NCBI RefSeq assembly: GCF_018129995.1
Contig: NZ_JAFCKS010000004.1
Span: 372,001 to 436,000 of the forward strand
Reading direction: 5' to 3'
Length of the DNA stretch: 64,000 nucleotides
Source: Bradyrhizobium sp. SZCCT0153
Lineage (GTDB): Bacteria > Pseudomonadota > Alphaproteobacteria > Rhizobiales > Xanthobacteraceae
Shown here: one piece after another, positions 1-8,625 of the stretch
Layout: the number at the start of each line of letters is the position of its first letter
Numbering within the stretch: the stretch's first letter is position 1
Translations under genes and position numbers: made by a program
Notes under the pieces: model-generated
What the model saw: only the letters and a program-made list of their open reading frames with translations
Databases searched by the model: none
Told to the model about the DNA's origin: nothing

Positions 1-346
1 GATCCTGGCCAGCAAGTTCTTCGAAACGGCGAAGTTCTACGCGCTGACGCAGCACAATTTCTCGCCGCTCGCGATCTATTTCAGCGACATGACCTACAAC
101 CGCATGGATCCGAAGCTGCGCGAAGGCTTCCTCGATGCCGCGAAGAAGGCCGCGGCCGACACCCGTACCCATGGGCTTGCGGTCGAGAAGGAAGCGCTGG
201 CGGCCTTGACCGAGAAGGGCGTGACGGTCGCCGAATGCGACCGCGAGGCGTTCAGGAAGCGCGTCGCGCCGCAGATCGAGAACTTCATCAAGGCGCGGCC
301 GGAATCGAAGCCGGTCATCGACATCATCCGCGCGACGCAAGCCTGA
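1..346 (+). CDS. TRAP transporter substrate-binding protein, DctP family (C-terminal part)
   Basis: Open from the left edge in the frame starting at base 2 and ending at TGA 344-346, so about 114 C-terminal residues are visible. The text around FSPLAIYFSDMTYNRM followed by an amphipathic, Lys/Ala-rich helical tail is typical of the end of periplasmic DctP-type solute receptors, where a long C-terminal helix packs across both lobes. It would capture a carboxylate or related organic acid in the periplasm and hand it to the membrane subunits. The fused membrane gene starts 1 base after its stop, which supports the assignment. The ligand cannot be told from this fragment. Confidence 0.8.
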   Translation, partial: ILASKFFETAKFYALTQHNFSPLAIYFSDMTYNRMDPKLREGFLDAAKKAAADTRTHGLAVEKEALAALTEKGVTVAECDREAFRKRVAPQIENFIKARPESKPVIDIIRATQA

Positions 347-347
347 G

Positions 348-2207
348 ATGGCGATGACAGCCGCCGTGCCCCTCTCGGGCGGCCGCCACGGTAGCATCGC
401 CCTGCTGCTTCGCTCGAGCGACGCGATCGCGGCCATCCTGCTGGCTGCGGATCTCGTGGTCGTCTGCGCGTCCGTGCTGCTGCGCTTTTGCTTCAACGCA
501 CCGGTCGAATGGTCCGACGACGTCGCGCGCGGCCTGATGGTCGGCTCGGCCTTCTTCGGCGCGGCGAGCGCGCTCGCGCGCGGCGAGAATGTCGGCGTGT
601 CCTTCTTCCGCGACCTGTTGTCGCCGCGGCTGCGGACGCTGGTCGACGCCGCCGCCGCGCTGCTGATCGTGCTGATCTCCGGCTATGTCGCCTACAACGC
701 GATCAAGCTGGGCTCGCTGACGGCGGGCCAGACCACCGGCTCGGGCCTGCCGCTGGAGCTGACCTTCTATCCGATGGGCGTCGGTGCGCTGTTCATGACG
801 GTGTTCGCGATCGACCATCTTTGCGCCAGGCCGCTGCCCGACATCGTCCGGGGGCTCGTCGCGATTGCCGTCGTGACCGGGCTCTATCTGGCCTGGGATT
901 ATCTGTCGCCCGCCACGGTGCCGTCAGCGGGCACGCTGATGCTGATCGGCTTTTTCGCGACGCTGTTCGGCGGATTGCCGATCGGCTTTGCGCTGGCGCT
1001 GGCCGCGCTGATCTTCATCTGGGTCGAGGGCGCGCTGCCCGGCGTGATCTTCGCCCAGCAGATGGCGCGCGGCATCGACAATTTCGTGCTGCTGGCGATT
1101 CCGTTCTTCATTCTCGTCGGCTACCTCATGGAAGCCAACGGCATGTCGGTGCGCCTGATCGAGTTGTTGCAGCGCGGGGTCGGCCGCATGCGCGGCGGGC
1201 TCAACGTGGTGATGGTGGCCTCGATGGTGCTGTTCTCGGGCATCTCGGGCTCGAAGATGGCCGACGTCGCCGCTGTCGGCTCCGTGCTGATCCCTGCGGC
1301 GCGCCGCTCCAAGCAGAATCCGGGCGGCGCGGTGGCGCTGCTCGCGGCTTCCGCCGTGATGGCGGAGACGATCCCGCCGTGCATCAACCTGATCATCCTG
1401 GGATTCGTGGCGAACCTGTCGATCGGCGGCCTGTTTGTCGCGGGCCTGCTGCCGGCGGCGCTGATGGCGCTGGTCCTGATCGCCGTCTCCATCATCTTCG
1501 GCAAGCGGCCAGCCGATGCCGAAGAGGTCGCGCCACAGATTCCGGTGTCCGGCCTGTGGAGCGGCGCGATCGCCTCGTTCGGCCTGATCTTCATGATCTT
1601 CTTCGGCTTCAAGAGCGGCTTTGCCACGGCCACGGAAATCTCGGCCTTCGCGGTCGCCTATGCGCTCGTCGTGGGCAGCCTGGTGTTCCGCGAGCTCGGC
1701 TTCACATCGGCCGCGCACAGTTTCGTGCAGGCCGCAACGCGCGCGGGGCTCGTGCTGTTCATCGTCGCCGCGGCGCAATCGCTCGCGTTCACGCTGACCT
1801 TGCAGCAGGTGCCGCATGCGGTCGGCGATTTCATGCTGGGACTGTCGAAGACCTCGGGCGTCTGGCTGTTCATGCTGCTCGCGATCGCGGTGCTGATCGT
1901 GATGGGCTCGGTGCTGGAAGGCGCGGCCGCGCTGATCATCTTCGGGCCGCTGCTGCTGCCGGTCGCGGTGCAGCTCGGCATCGATCCCCTGCATTTCGGC
2001 GTGGTGCTGGTGATCGCGATGGGGATCGGCCTGTTCGCGCCGCCGCTCGGGCTCGGGCTCTACGGCGCCTGCCTGATCGGCAACGTGCCGATCGAGCAGA
2101 CGGTGAAGCCGATCATGGGCTATCTCGGCCTGTTGTTCCTCTGCCTGCTGGTGATCGCCTTCGTGCCATGGCTCTCGACCGCGCTGCCGCGCGCATTCGG
2201 CTACTGA
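348..2207 (+). CDS. TRAP transporter, fused small and large membrane subunits (DctQM)
   Basis: A 619-residue polytopic protein. Residues about 20-165 form a four-helix DctQ-like domain and residues about 190-610 form the 12-helix DctM channel domain, recognisable by the FSGISGSKMADVAAVGS segment and a PPCINLII stretch. TRAP systems take up organic acids with a sodium or proton gradient instead of ATP. The start ATG at 348 lies 1 base after the binding-protein stop (a second ATG at 354 is possible), so translational coupling is likely. The downstream dehydrogenase suggests the substrate is a 2-hydroxy or 2-oxo acid; this is inference. Family assignment is firm, substrate unknown. Confidence 0.92.
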   Translation: MAMTAAVPLSGGRHGSIALLLRSSDAIAAILLAADLVVVCASVLLRFCFNAPVEWSDDVARGLMVGSAFFGAASALARGENVGVSFFRDLLSPRLRTLVDAAAALLIVLISGYVAYNAIKLGSLTAGQTTGSGLPLELTFYPMGVGALFMTVFAIDHLCARPLPDIVRGLVAIAVVTGLYLAWDYLSPATVPSAGTLMLIGFFATLFGGLPIGFALALAALIFIWVEGALPGVIFAQQMARGIDNFVLLAIPFFILVGYLMEANGMSVRLIELLQRGVGRMRGGLNVVMVASMVLFSGISGSKMADVAAVGSVLIPAARRSKQNPGGAVALLAASAVMAETIPPCINLIILGFVANLSIGGLFVAGLLPAALMALVLIAVSIIFGKRPADAEEVAPQIPVSGLWSGAIASFGLIFMIFFGFKSGFATATEISAFAVAYALVVGSLVFRELGFTSAAHSFVQAATRAGLVLFIVAAAQSLAFTLTLQQVPHAVGDFMLGLSKTSGVWLFMLLAIAVLIVMGSVLEGAAALIIFGPLLLPVAVQLGIDPLHFGVVLVIAMGIGLFAPPLGLGLYGACLIGNVPIEQTVKPIMGYLGLLFLCLLVIAFVPWLSTALPRAFGY

Positions 2208-2218
2208 AGGAGTTTTCC

Positions 2219-3196
2219 GTGAAAGTCCTGCTGGCTCACACGCCGGAGATGCGCCGCAATTACTACGGCGACCGCAGCCTGAACGGCCTGCGCGCCACCG
2301 CCGAGGTGATCCTGCACGAGCGCGACAATACGCTGGACGCGGCCAGCCTCGTGCGCGCGGCGAAAGATGCCGACATCATCGTCGCCGACCGCATGACCGA
2401 GGGGCGCGGCGAGATCTTTGCGCAACTGCCGCGCCTGCGTGCCTTCGTCCGCTGTGCCGTCGATATCCGCAACGTCGATGTCGAGGCCGCCTCGACCGCC
2501 GGCGTGCTGGTGACCCGCGCCGGCCCCGGCTTCGTGCAGGCGGTGGCCGAGCTCGCACTCGGCTTCATGGTCGATCTTTCCCGCGGCGTCTCGCGGGCGA
2601 CCGCCGACTATCAGTCCGGCCGCAAGCCGGAAGCGCGGATGGGCCGTCAGCTCGCAGGCAGCCGGATCGGCATCATCGGTTATGGCAGCATCGGGCGTTA
2701 CCTCGCCGAAGTGGCAAAAGTGCTGCGCATGGATGTGCTGGTGTCCGATCCCTTCGCTACCGTCGGCGACAGCGCCATCCGGCAGGTCGGTCTCGACGAG
2801 CTTCTCGCCGCGTCGGACTATGTCGTATGCCTTGCGGTTGCGAATGAAGCGACCGAGAACCTGATCGGTGAGGCGGCGCTGGCGCGCATGCAGAGGCACG
2901 CGCTGTTCATCAATCTGTCGCGCGGCAATCTCGTCGACGAGGCGGCGCTTGCCCGCGCGCTGCGCGAGAACCGCATCGCCGGCGCGGCGATGGATGTCGG
3001 CCGTGCACCCGACCAGATGCCGACGCCGGAGCTGGCGAGGCTCCCCAATGTCATCGCCACGCCGCATGTCGGCGGCCTGACGCCGCAGGCGATCGAATAT
3101 CAGTCGCTGGAAACGGTGCGGCAGGTCGCGGCCATCGTCAAGGGCGAGGTGCCGCAAGGCGCGGTCAACGCGGAGCGCTGGACGCGGCGGCCGTGA
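2219..3196 (+). CDS. D-isomer-specific 2-hydroxyacid dehydrogenase (NAD-binding)
   Basis: 325 residues from GTG 2219, which is preceded by AAGGAG at 2207-2212 overlapping the stop of the transporter gene. Upstream in-frame codons belong to a shadow reading of that gene. The fold is seen from IGIIGYGSIGRYL (Rossmann GxGxxG), INLSRGNLVDE and ATPHVGGLTP (catalytic His region), matching the phosphoglycerate/hydroxypyruvate/D-lactate dehydrogenase superfamily. It should interconvert a 2-oxo acid and D-2-hydroxy acid with NAD(P)(H) in the cytoplasm. Position as the last gene of the TRAP operon suggests it processes the imported acid. The precise substrate is not determinable from motifs alone. Confidence 0.88.
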   Translation: MKVLLAHTPEMRRNYYGDRSLNGLRATAEVILHERDNTLDAASLVRAAKDADIIVADRMTEGRGEIFAQLPRLRAFVRCAVDIRNVDVEAASTAGVLVTRAGPGFVQAVAELALGFMVDLSRGVSRATADYQSGRKPEARMGRQLAGSRIGIIGYGSIGRYLAEVAKVLRMDVLVSDPFATVGDSAIRQVGLDELLAASDYVVCLAVANEATENLIGEAALARMQRHALFINLSRGNLVDEAALARALRENRIAGAAMDVGRAPDQMPTPELARLPNVIATPHVGGLTPQAIEYQSLETVRQVAAIVKGEVPQGAVNAERWTRRP

Positions 3197-3202
3197 GCGC
3201 CG

Positions 3203-4369
3203 CTATAGCCGGTCCACTGCCTTGAACGTCCCGTCCTTCTGGATCACGGTCAGGAACACCTTCGGCGGCGTGTCGATCATGCCCACGCCGACGGTGACGA
3301 TGCTGCCGCTGATGTCGAAGCGGCCGACATCGTTGATGGCGCGCAGCAGGCTCGCGCGCGTCGGTTGCGGTCCGGCCTGTTCCAGTGCCGCGGCCGCTAG
3401 GCGGCCGGAGAGGTAGCCTTCGAGCGACACGAAGTCCGGTGTCAGCGCCGGGTCGAACGCTTTCTGCGCCGCCTGGTAGTCGGCGACCAGCTTCAGCGAG
3501 CGGTCCCAGGGAAACGGCACGACCTGCGAGACGATGACGCCTTCGCCCTCGGGGCCGAGCTCCTGGGCGAGTGCGTTGGCGCCGACGAAGGAGATGTTGA
3601 CGAAAGTCGGATGCGCGCCGCTGCGGTGAGCGAGCTTGATGAACTCCGCGCAGGGACCGTAGGTCCCGACCATGACGATCGCCTCCGGCTCGACGCGCTT
3701 GATCATGCGCCAGGCCGAGGTGACCGCGCGGGTGTTGCGCTCGAAGGTGCCTTCGGCGGCGAGCTCGAGGCCACGTTTGGCGAGCGCGCGCTTCACGCCG
3801 GACAGACCGTCGCGGCCGAAGGAATCGTCCTGGTAGAAGATCGCGATCCGGGTGAAGTGGAGATCCTCCGTGAGGTGCTTGACCCACGCCTCGGCTTCGG
3901 CGCCATAGCTCGCGCGGATATTGACCACGTTCGCAAGCTCGAGATCGCGCAAGAATTCGGCGCCGCTGAACGGACCGATGAAGGGCACCTTCCTGGGGCT
4001 GGTGATCGGAATTGTGGCCATTGCGGTCGGCGTGCCCACCGCACCGATCAGCGCGAACACCTTGTCGTCCTCGATCAGCCGCAGCGTCTGCGCAGCCGAG
4101 CGGTCGGGGTCGTAGCCGTCGTCGCGGCTGATGAGCTGGAGCTTGCGGCCGTGGACGCCGCCCTTGGCGTTGATCTCGGTGAACGCCGCGACGATGCCCT
4201 GCCGCATCCGCTGTCCGAGTGCGGAGGAGGGGCCTTCCAGGGCTGCGGCCTGGCCGAACAGGATCGCATCCTCGCTGACGCCGACCTCGTCGCCTCTCGC
4301 CGGCAGCATCGCCGCGGCCAGCCATGCGATGGTCAATGCGGCGTATGTCGCGGATCGCGATCGTGTCAT
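3203..4369 (-). CDS. ABC transporter substrate-binding protein, branched-chain amino acid (LivK) type
   Basis: 388 residues with an N-terminal signal peptide (hydrophobic LTIAWLAAAMLPARG). The mature part begins with a VSEDAILFGQAAALEGP pattern and continues with FTEINAKGGVHGRKLQL, the hallmark of type I periplasmic receptors of the Leu/Ile/Val/amide family (Peripla_BP_6). Such proteins deliver small organic ligands to a LivHMGF-type ABC importer, but no permease or ATPase gene is adjacent, so it is an orphan receptor or serves a remote transporter. It converges tail to tail with the TRAP operon (6-base gap). It starts at ATG 4367-4369. Confidence 0.88.
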   Translation of the reverse strand: MTRSRSATYAALTIAWLAAAMLPARGDEVGVSEDAILFGQAAALEGPSSALGQRMRQGIVAAFTEINAKGGVHGRKLQLISRDDGYDPDRSAAQTLRLIEDDKVFALIGAVGTPTAMATIPITSPRKVPFIGPFSGAEFLRDLELANVVNIRASYGAEAEAWVKHLTEDLHFTRIAIFYQDDSFGRDGLSGVKRALAKRGLELAAEGTFERNTRAVTSAWRMIKRVEPEAIVMVGTYGPCAEFIKLAHRSGAHPTFVNISFVGANALAQELGPEGEGVIVSQVVPFPWDRSLKLVADYQAAQKAFDPALTPDFVSLEGYLSGRLAAAALEQAGPQPTRASLLRAINDVGRFDISGSIVTVGVGMIDTPPKVFLTVIQKDGTFKAVDRL

Positions 4370-4693
4370 GAGGAGCTGGCCGGATGCTGGAGACGTTGCG
4401 GAGACGATAGGTCTGGCGCGCTGAACAGGTCGCTAACCTGGGATGCGTCGAGAGGTCCGTAAGACTCCGGGGAAGACCGGCAGGATACTGTCAGACTGAC
4501 GTAACTCGCAGGTCAATCGTTAACTAAGCCGCGTGATGCGGAACAGGCCGGTTACGAAATTGGGCAGTTCTTAACCGCGTTCCTTGTCCGATAGTGGTTC
4601 CGGCGGCTCAACCAGAAGTTCGAGTGGCCGTGCGATGGGGACTTGCGGATCAAGATGGGCGGTCGCGATCAGAACGATCAGGATCGGAGGCGT
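4370..4693. other. Intergenic region between divergent genes
   Basis: 324 bases separating the minus-strand binding protein from the plus-strand CHASE-GGDEF-EAL gene, so it must hold both promoters. It has an AT-richer patch at about 4500-4575. I see no convincing palindrome or RNA structure. Upstream in-frame starts for the diguanylate cyclase (TTG 4643, ATG 4655) lie inside it. Confidence 0.5.
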
Positions 4694-7084
4694 ATGACCG
4701 GGTGGTGGCGTGCCGCGCCGCTGCTCGGGCTCTATCGCCCTGCGCTCGTCGCCGTCGGCGTCGGGCTTCTGTTCTCGATCGCGGGCGCGGCCGCCGTGGC
4801 GCGATGGGAACATCGTGTCAACAGGATCGAGTTCGAGAACGCGGCCGAGACCGAGGCCATCGTCATGCAGCACGGCATGGGCGAGTACATCTCCAGGCTC
4901 GTCGCCCTGCGCACGCTGTTCGAATCGACCAACGAGGAGATCACCCGCAGCGAATTCGAGACCTTCAGCGCCCGCCTGTTCGAGCGCCATCCCGGCATGC
5001 TGCGCATCGCCTGGGTGCCGCGCGTCAACCGCAAGGAGCGCGCCGAATACGAGGCCGCCGCGGTGACCGACGGCGTGTCCGGCTACCGCATCAAGTCGCT
5101 CCAGGGCGATGCGTTCGCGACCGCGCCGCAGAGCGATGAATATTTTCCGGTGTTCTACTCGACCCAGCCGAAGACGTCGCCGGTCTACGGCATGGACTAC
5201 GCGAGCGTTCCGGAGCGCCGCGCGGCCCTCGAGCGCGCGCGCGATACCGACCGTGTCGTGGCCATTCGCACGCGCCTTTACGAGCCGAGGGAGGGCAGCC
5301 GGCAGCCCGACGTCCTCGTCGCCATTCCCGTCTACGCCAAGGGAACCTCGCGCGACACGTCGGTGGACCGGCGCCGCAATCTCGCCGGCTTCGTCGTCGG
5401 CGTCTTCGACCTGCCGCTGCTGATTCAGTCCATTCGCGTGACCACAGGCGCAAGCCCCGCGGTCAGCGTCAACGTCTATCCACCGTTCACGGGTCAGATC
5501 GTCAGCCTGGATGAAATGCTGCCGGATTATGCGTCGGCCGCGACGGCGCCGCAGTCGATGCGTGACGTCGCGCAGGCCCTGCACTGGTCGGGCAGCCTCA
5601 AGATCGGTGACACCGATTGGCAGGTGCGGGCGGTCCCGGCTTCCGGTGGTCCGCTGGAGACGACTTACGATCGCGCGGGCGCGGTGCTGATCGTCGGCAT
5701 GCTGCTGACGCTGTCGCTGTCGACCTACCTCATGCTTGCAAGCCGCAATTCGCGGCGGCTGTCGCTGGCGAACCGGCGGGTGCTCGAGCTCGCCCATACC
5801 GACATCCTGACCGGACTGCCCAACCGCGCCTTCTTCCTCGCCCGGCTCGACGAGCTCAATGGCCGTCTGAACGACGGCGGTCCGGCCTTCTCGATCCTGA
5901 TGCTCGACCTCGACCGCTTCAAGAACGTCAACGACTCGCTCGGTCACGGTGCCGGCGATGCGCTGCTGCGCCAGGTCGCGCAGCGGCTGAAATCCGCCAT
6001 GCGCGCCAGCGACGTGCTGGCCCGGCTCGGCGGCGACGAATTCGCCATCATCCAGGAAGCTTGCGAGGACCAGCGCGTCTGCTCGACCGAGCTGGCGGGG
6101 CGGATCGCAAAGCTCGTCGCCGACCCGTTCCTCCTGCCCGGACACCGCGTCGAGATCGGTACCAGCATCGGCATTGCGATCGCGCCCGATCACGGCAGCG
6201 ACCAGGAGCAGCTGTTGAAAAAGGCCGACCTTGCGCTCTACCGCTCGAAATCGGCCGGCCGCAACTGCTTCACCATCTACGACGAGGCGATGTCGGCCGA
6301 GCTCGAGGCGCGCAACGTGCTGGAAGGCGATTTGCGCGACGCCATCGCACGGTGCCAGCTGGAGGTGCACTACCAGCCGTTCATCGACGCGCTCAGCGGC
6401 GAGCGGCGCGGCTTCGAGGCGCTGGTGCGCTGGCGGCATCCGACGCGCGGATTGATTCCGCCGGACCAGTTCATCCCGCTTGCCGAGGAAACCGGACTGA
6501 TCGTGCCGCTCGGCGAGTTCGTGCTGCGGCGCGCCTGCGCGGACGCAGCCGGGTGGCCCTCCGGCCTCGCGGTCGCCGTCAACCTGTCGCCGATCCAGTT
6601 CAAGGAGGCCGAGCTGTTCGAGATGATCAGCGCGGCGCTCGCCGATTCCGGGCTGCCGCCGCAGCGGCTGGAGATCGAGATCACCGAATCCGTCCTGCTG
6701 GAGCGCGGGGTCGAGAACCACGCCTTCATGGAGCGGCTGAAGAGCATCGGCATCGAGCTCGCGCTCGACGATTTCGGCACCGGCTATTCGTCGCTCAGCT
6801 ATCTGACCGCGTTCCCGTTCGACAAGATCAAGATCGACAAGTCGTTCATCCGCAACCTCACGCATCAGCCGCGCAGCTCCGCCATCATCTCCTCGATCGT
6901 GACGCTGGCGCGCGGGCTCGACATGTCGGTCACCGCCGAGGGCGTCGAGACCCGCGAGGAGTACGAGCGGCTGAAGGCGCTCGGCGTCAATTTCGCACAG
7001 GGCTATCTGTTCGGCCGCCCGCAGCCGATCGAGCGGATCCTGTTCGACGCGCCGGTCAAAGCCTCACGGCGCGACGCCGCCTGA
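4694..7084 (+). CDS. CHASE-GGDEF-EAL membrane-bound cyclic-di-GMP turnover protein
   Basis: 796 residues from ATG 4694, chosen because GGAGG sits at 4686-4690; earlier in-frame starts at 4643 (TTG) and 4655 are possible. Order: transmembrane helix near residues 12-35, a periplasmic CHASE-type sensor of about 200 residues, a second helix near 325-345, a GGDEF domain with intact GGDEF at residues 446-450, and an EAL domain with EAL at 575-577 plus NLSPIQF, ITES and DDFGTGYSS. Both catalytic signatures look intact, so it could make and degrade c-di-GMP in response to an extracellular ligand. The dominant activity cannot be told from sequence. Confidence 0.93.
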   Translation: MTGWWRAAPLLGLYRPALVAVGVGLLFSIAGAAAVARWEHRVNRIEFENAAETEAIVMQHGMGEYISRLVALRTLFESTNEEITRSEFETFSARLFERHPGMLRIAWVPRVNRKERAEYEAAAVTDGVSGYRIKSLQGDAFATAPQSDEYFPVFYSTQPKTSPVYGMDYASVPERRAALERARDTDRVVAIRTRLYEPREGSRQPDVLVAIPVYAKGTSRDTSVDRRRNLAGFVVGVFDLPLLIQSIRVTTGASPAVSVNVYPPFTGQIVSLDEMLPDYASAATAPQSMRDVAQALHWSGSLKIGDTDWQVRAVPASGGPLETTYDRAGAVLIVGMLLTLSLSTYLMLASRNSRRLSLANRRVLELAHTDILTGLPNRAFFLARLDELNGRLNDGGPAFSILMLDLDRFKNVNDSLGHGAGDALLRQVAQRLKSAMRASDVLARLGGDEFAIIQEACEDQRVCSTELAGRIAKLVADPFLLPGHRVEIGTSIGIAIAPDHGSDQEQLLKKADLALYRSKSAGRNCFTIYDEAMSAELEARNVLEGDLRDAIARCQLEVHYQPFIDALSGERRGFEALVRWRHPTRGLIPPDQFIPLAEETGLIVPLGEFVLRRACADAAGWPSGLAVAVNLSPIQFKEAELFEMISAALADSGLPPQRLEIEITESVLLERGVENHAFMERLKSIGIELALDDFGTGYSSLSYLTAFPFDKIKIDKSFIRNLTHQPRSSAIISSIVTLARGLDMSVTAEGVETREEYERLKALGVNFAQGYLFGRPQPIERILFDAPVKASRRDAA

Positions 7085-7172
7085 GCGCGGCGTACAAGCG
7101 TCCCGCTCAACGGGCATGCGCGAAAAACGCTTGACCCGGTCAGTCCCGGATGGTCGGAAGGATCGGCCAGGG

Positions 7173-8486
7173 ATGAAACACACAATGCGGCTTCCGTTCT
7201 TCTACGGCTGGGTCGTGGTCGCGGTGACTTTCGTCACCATGGCCATCGGCGTGAACGCGCGCACCGCCTTTTCGTTGTTCTTCCCGCCCATCATCTCCGA
7301 ATTCGGCTGGGAGCGCGGTGTCACCGCGGGTGCCTTCTCCTTCGGCTTCGTCGTCTCGGGCGTGGTCAGCCCGCTGATCGGCCGCCTGATGGACCGTGCC
7401 GGTCCGCGCGCGGTGATGGAGCTCGGCGTGGTCCTGATGGGGGGCGGGCTGCTGCTCGCGCCGCTCACCACCCAACCCTGGCATCTCTACGTCACCATCG
7501 GCGTCATGGTCGGCGCCGGCTCGGTGTGTCTCGGCTATTCCGGCCAGTCGCTGTTCCTGCCGAACTGGTTCATCCGCAAGCGTGGCTTTGCCATCGGCAT
7601 TGCCTTCGCCGGCGTCGGCATCGGCTCGGTGACGCTGCTGCCGTGGGTGCAGCACATGATCGAAGGGACCGGCTGGCGCACCGCCTGCACCGCGATGGGC
7701 CTGCTCGTTCTCGTCGTGCTGGCCCCGGTCAACCTGTTCCTGCACAAGCGCCCCGAGGATATCGGCCTCCAGCCGGACGGCGATGCCGCGCCGGCCGCAG
7801 GGGCCGCAAAGCCAAGCTCCAACATCGTCGATCCCGTCTGGGTCGCCACCGAATGGACGCTCCGACGCGCCGTCGCGACCACGCGCTTCTGGTGGATCGC
7901 GCTCGGCTATTTCTGCGGCCTGTACATCTGGTACGCGGTCCAGGTGCACCAGACGAAATTCCTGCTCGACATCGGCTTCAGCGCTGGTGTCGCGGTGTGG
8001 GCGCTCGGCATCGTCAGCCTGCTCGGCATTCCCGGCCAGATCCTGCTCGGCCATGTCTCCGACCGGATCGGGCGGGAATGGGTGTGGGCGATCAGCTGTG
8101 CGGGCTTCGCGATCTCTTTCGCGGCGCTGATGGCGCTGAAATTCCAGCCGTCATTGTGGCTGGTCTACCTCATGGTGTTCACGCAAGGCGCGCTCGGCTA
8201 CGGCCTCACCTCGATCATGGGCGCGGTGGTGTTCGAGATCTTTCAGGGCCGGCACCAGGGCAGCATTTTCGGCACGATCATGCTGGCGGCATTGGCCGGC
8301 GGCGCCGCCGGGCCGTGGATCACCGGCCTGCTTTACGATCGGGTCGGCGACTACACGCTCGCCTTCGGCATCGCGATCGTCGTGAGCGGATTGTCGGCGC
8401 TGTCGATCTGGCGGGCCGCGCCGCGCAAGGTGCGCGCCGTGGCCGGCCGCCAGCACAAGCTCCAGGGTGGAACCGGCGCCGAATAG
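7173..8486 (+). CDS. MFS transporter, OxlT-like
   Basis: 437 residues from ATG 7173, the first Met that leaves a short cytoplasmic tail before TM1 (FFYGWVVVAVTFVTMAIG). About 12 hydrophobic segments, with the loop 2-3 motif GRLMDRAGPR and the mirrored GHVSDRIGRE in the second half, are typical of the major facilitator superfamily. The FYGWVVV start and overall pattern match the oxalate/formate antiporter-like monocarboxylate branch. It lies between two c-di-GMP genes in the same direction, but 88- and 139-base gaps argue against a tight operon. Substrate unknown. Confidence 0.9.
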   Translation: MKHTMRLPFFYGWVVVAVTFVTMAIGVNARTAFSLFFPPIISEFGWERGVTAGAFSFGFVVSGVVSPLIGRLMDRAGPRAVMELGVVLMGGGLLLAPLTTQPWHLYVTIGVMVGAGSVCLGYSGQSLFLPNWFIRKRGFAIGIAFAGVGIGSVTLLPWVQHMIEGTGWRTACTAMGLLVLVVLAPVNLFLHKRPEDIGLQPDGDAAPAAGAAKPSSNIVDPVWVATEWTLRRAVATTRFWWIALGYFCGLYIWYAVQVHQTKFLLDIGFSAGVAVWALGIVSLLGIPGQILLGHVSDRIGREWVWAISCAGFAISFAALMALKFQPSLWLVYLMVFTQGALGYGLTSIMGAVVFEIFQGRHQGSIFGTIMLAALAGGAAGPWITGLLYDRVGDYTLAFGIAIVVSGLSALSIWRAAPRKVRAVAGRQHKLQGGTGAE

Positions 8487-8625
8487 GTTCCGTACACACT
8501 GACTTACCGTCCGGTTTTTCGCAGAACGTTAAGCATGTCGCGTCTTGCCGCGGCACGGAGGAATTGCAAAAACGTCTTGGACACCATCGCAGCGTTAGCG
8601 TTGGCCCCATTGCCGCCTCTCCCCG

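Noticed and set aside
488..2218. Upstream extension of the 2-hydroxyacid dehydrogenase frame inside the TRAP membrane gene
   Set aside because: The frame is open by chance; the true start is GTG 2219 with AAGGAG just before it.
4571..6865. A 764-residue open frame antisense to the CHASE-GGDEF-EAL gene
   Set aside because: It has no recognisable domain, is rich in Arg, Asp, Gln and His, and lies exactly opposite a gene with intact GGDEF and EAL motifs. Such antisense frames are typical in high-GC DNA.
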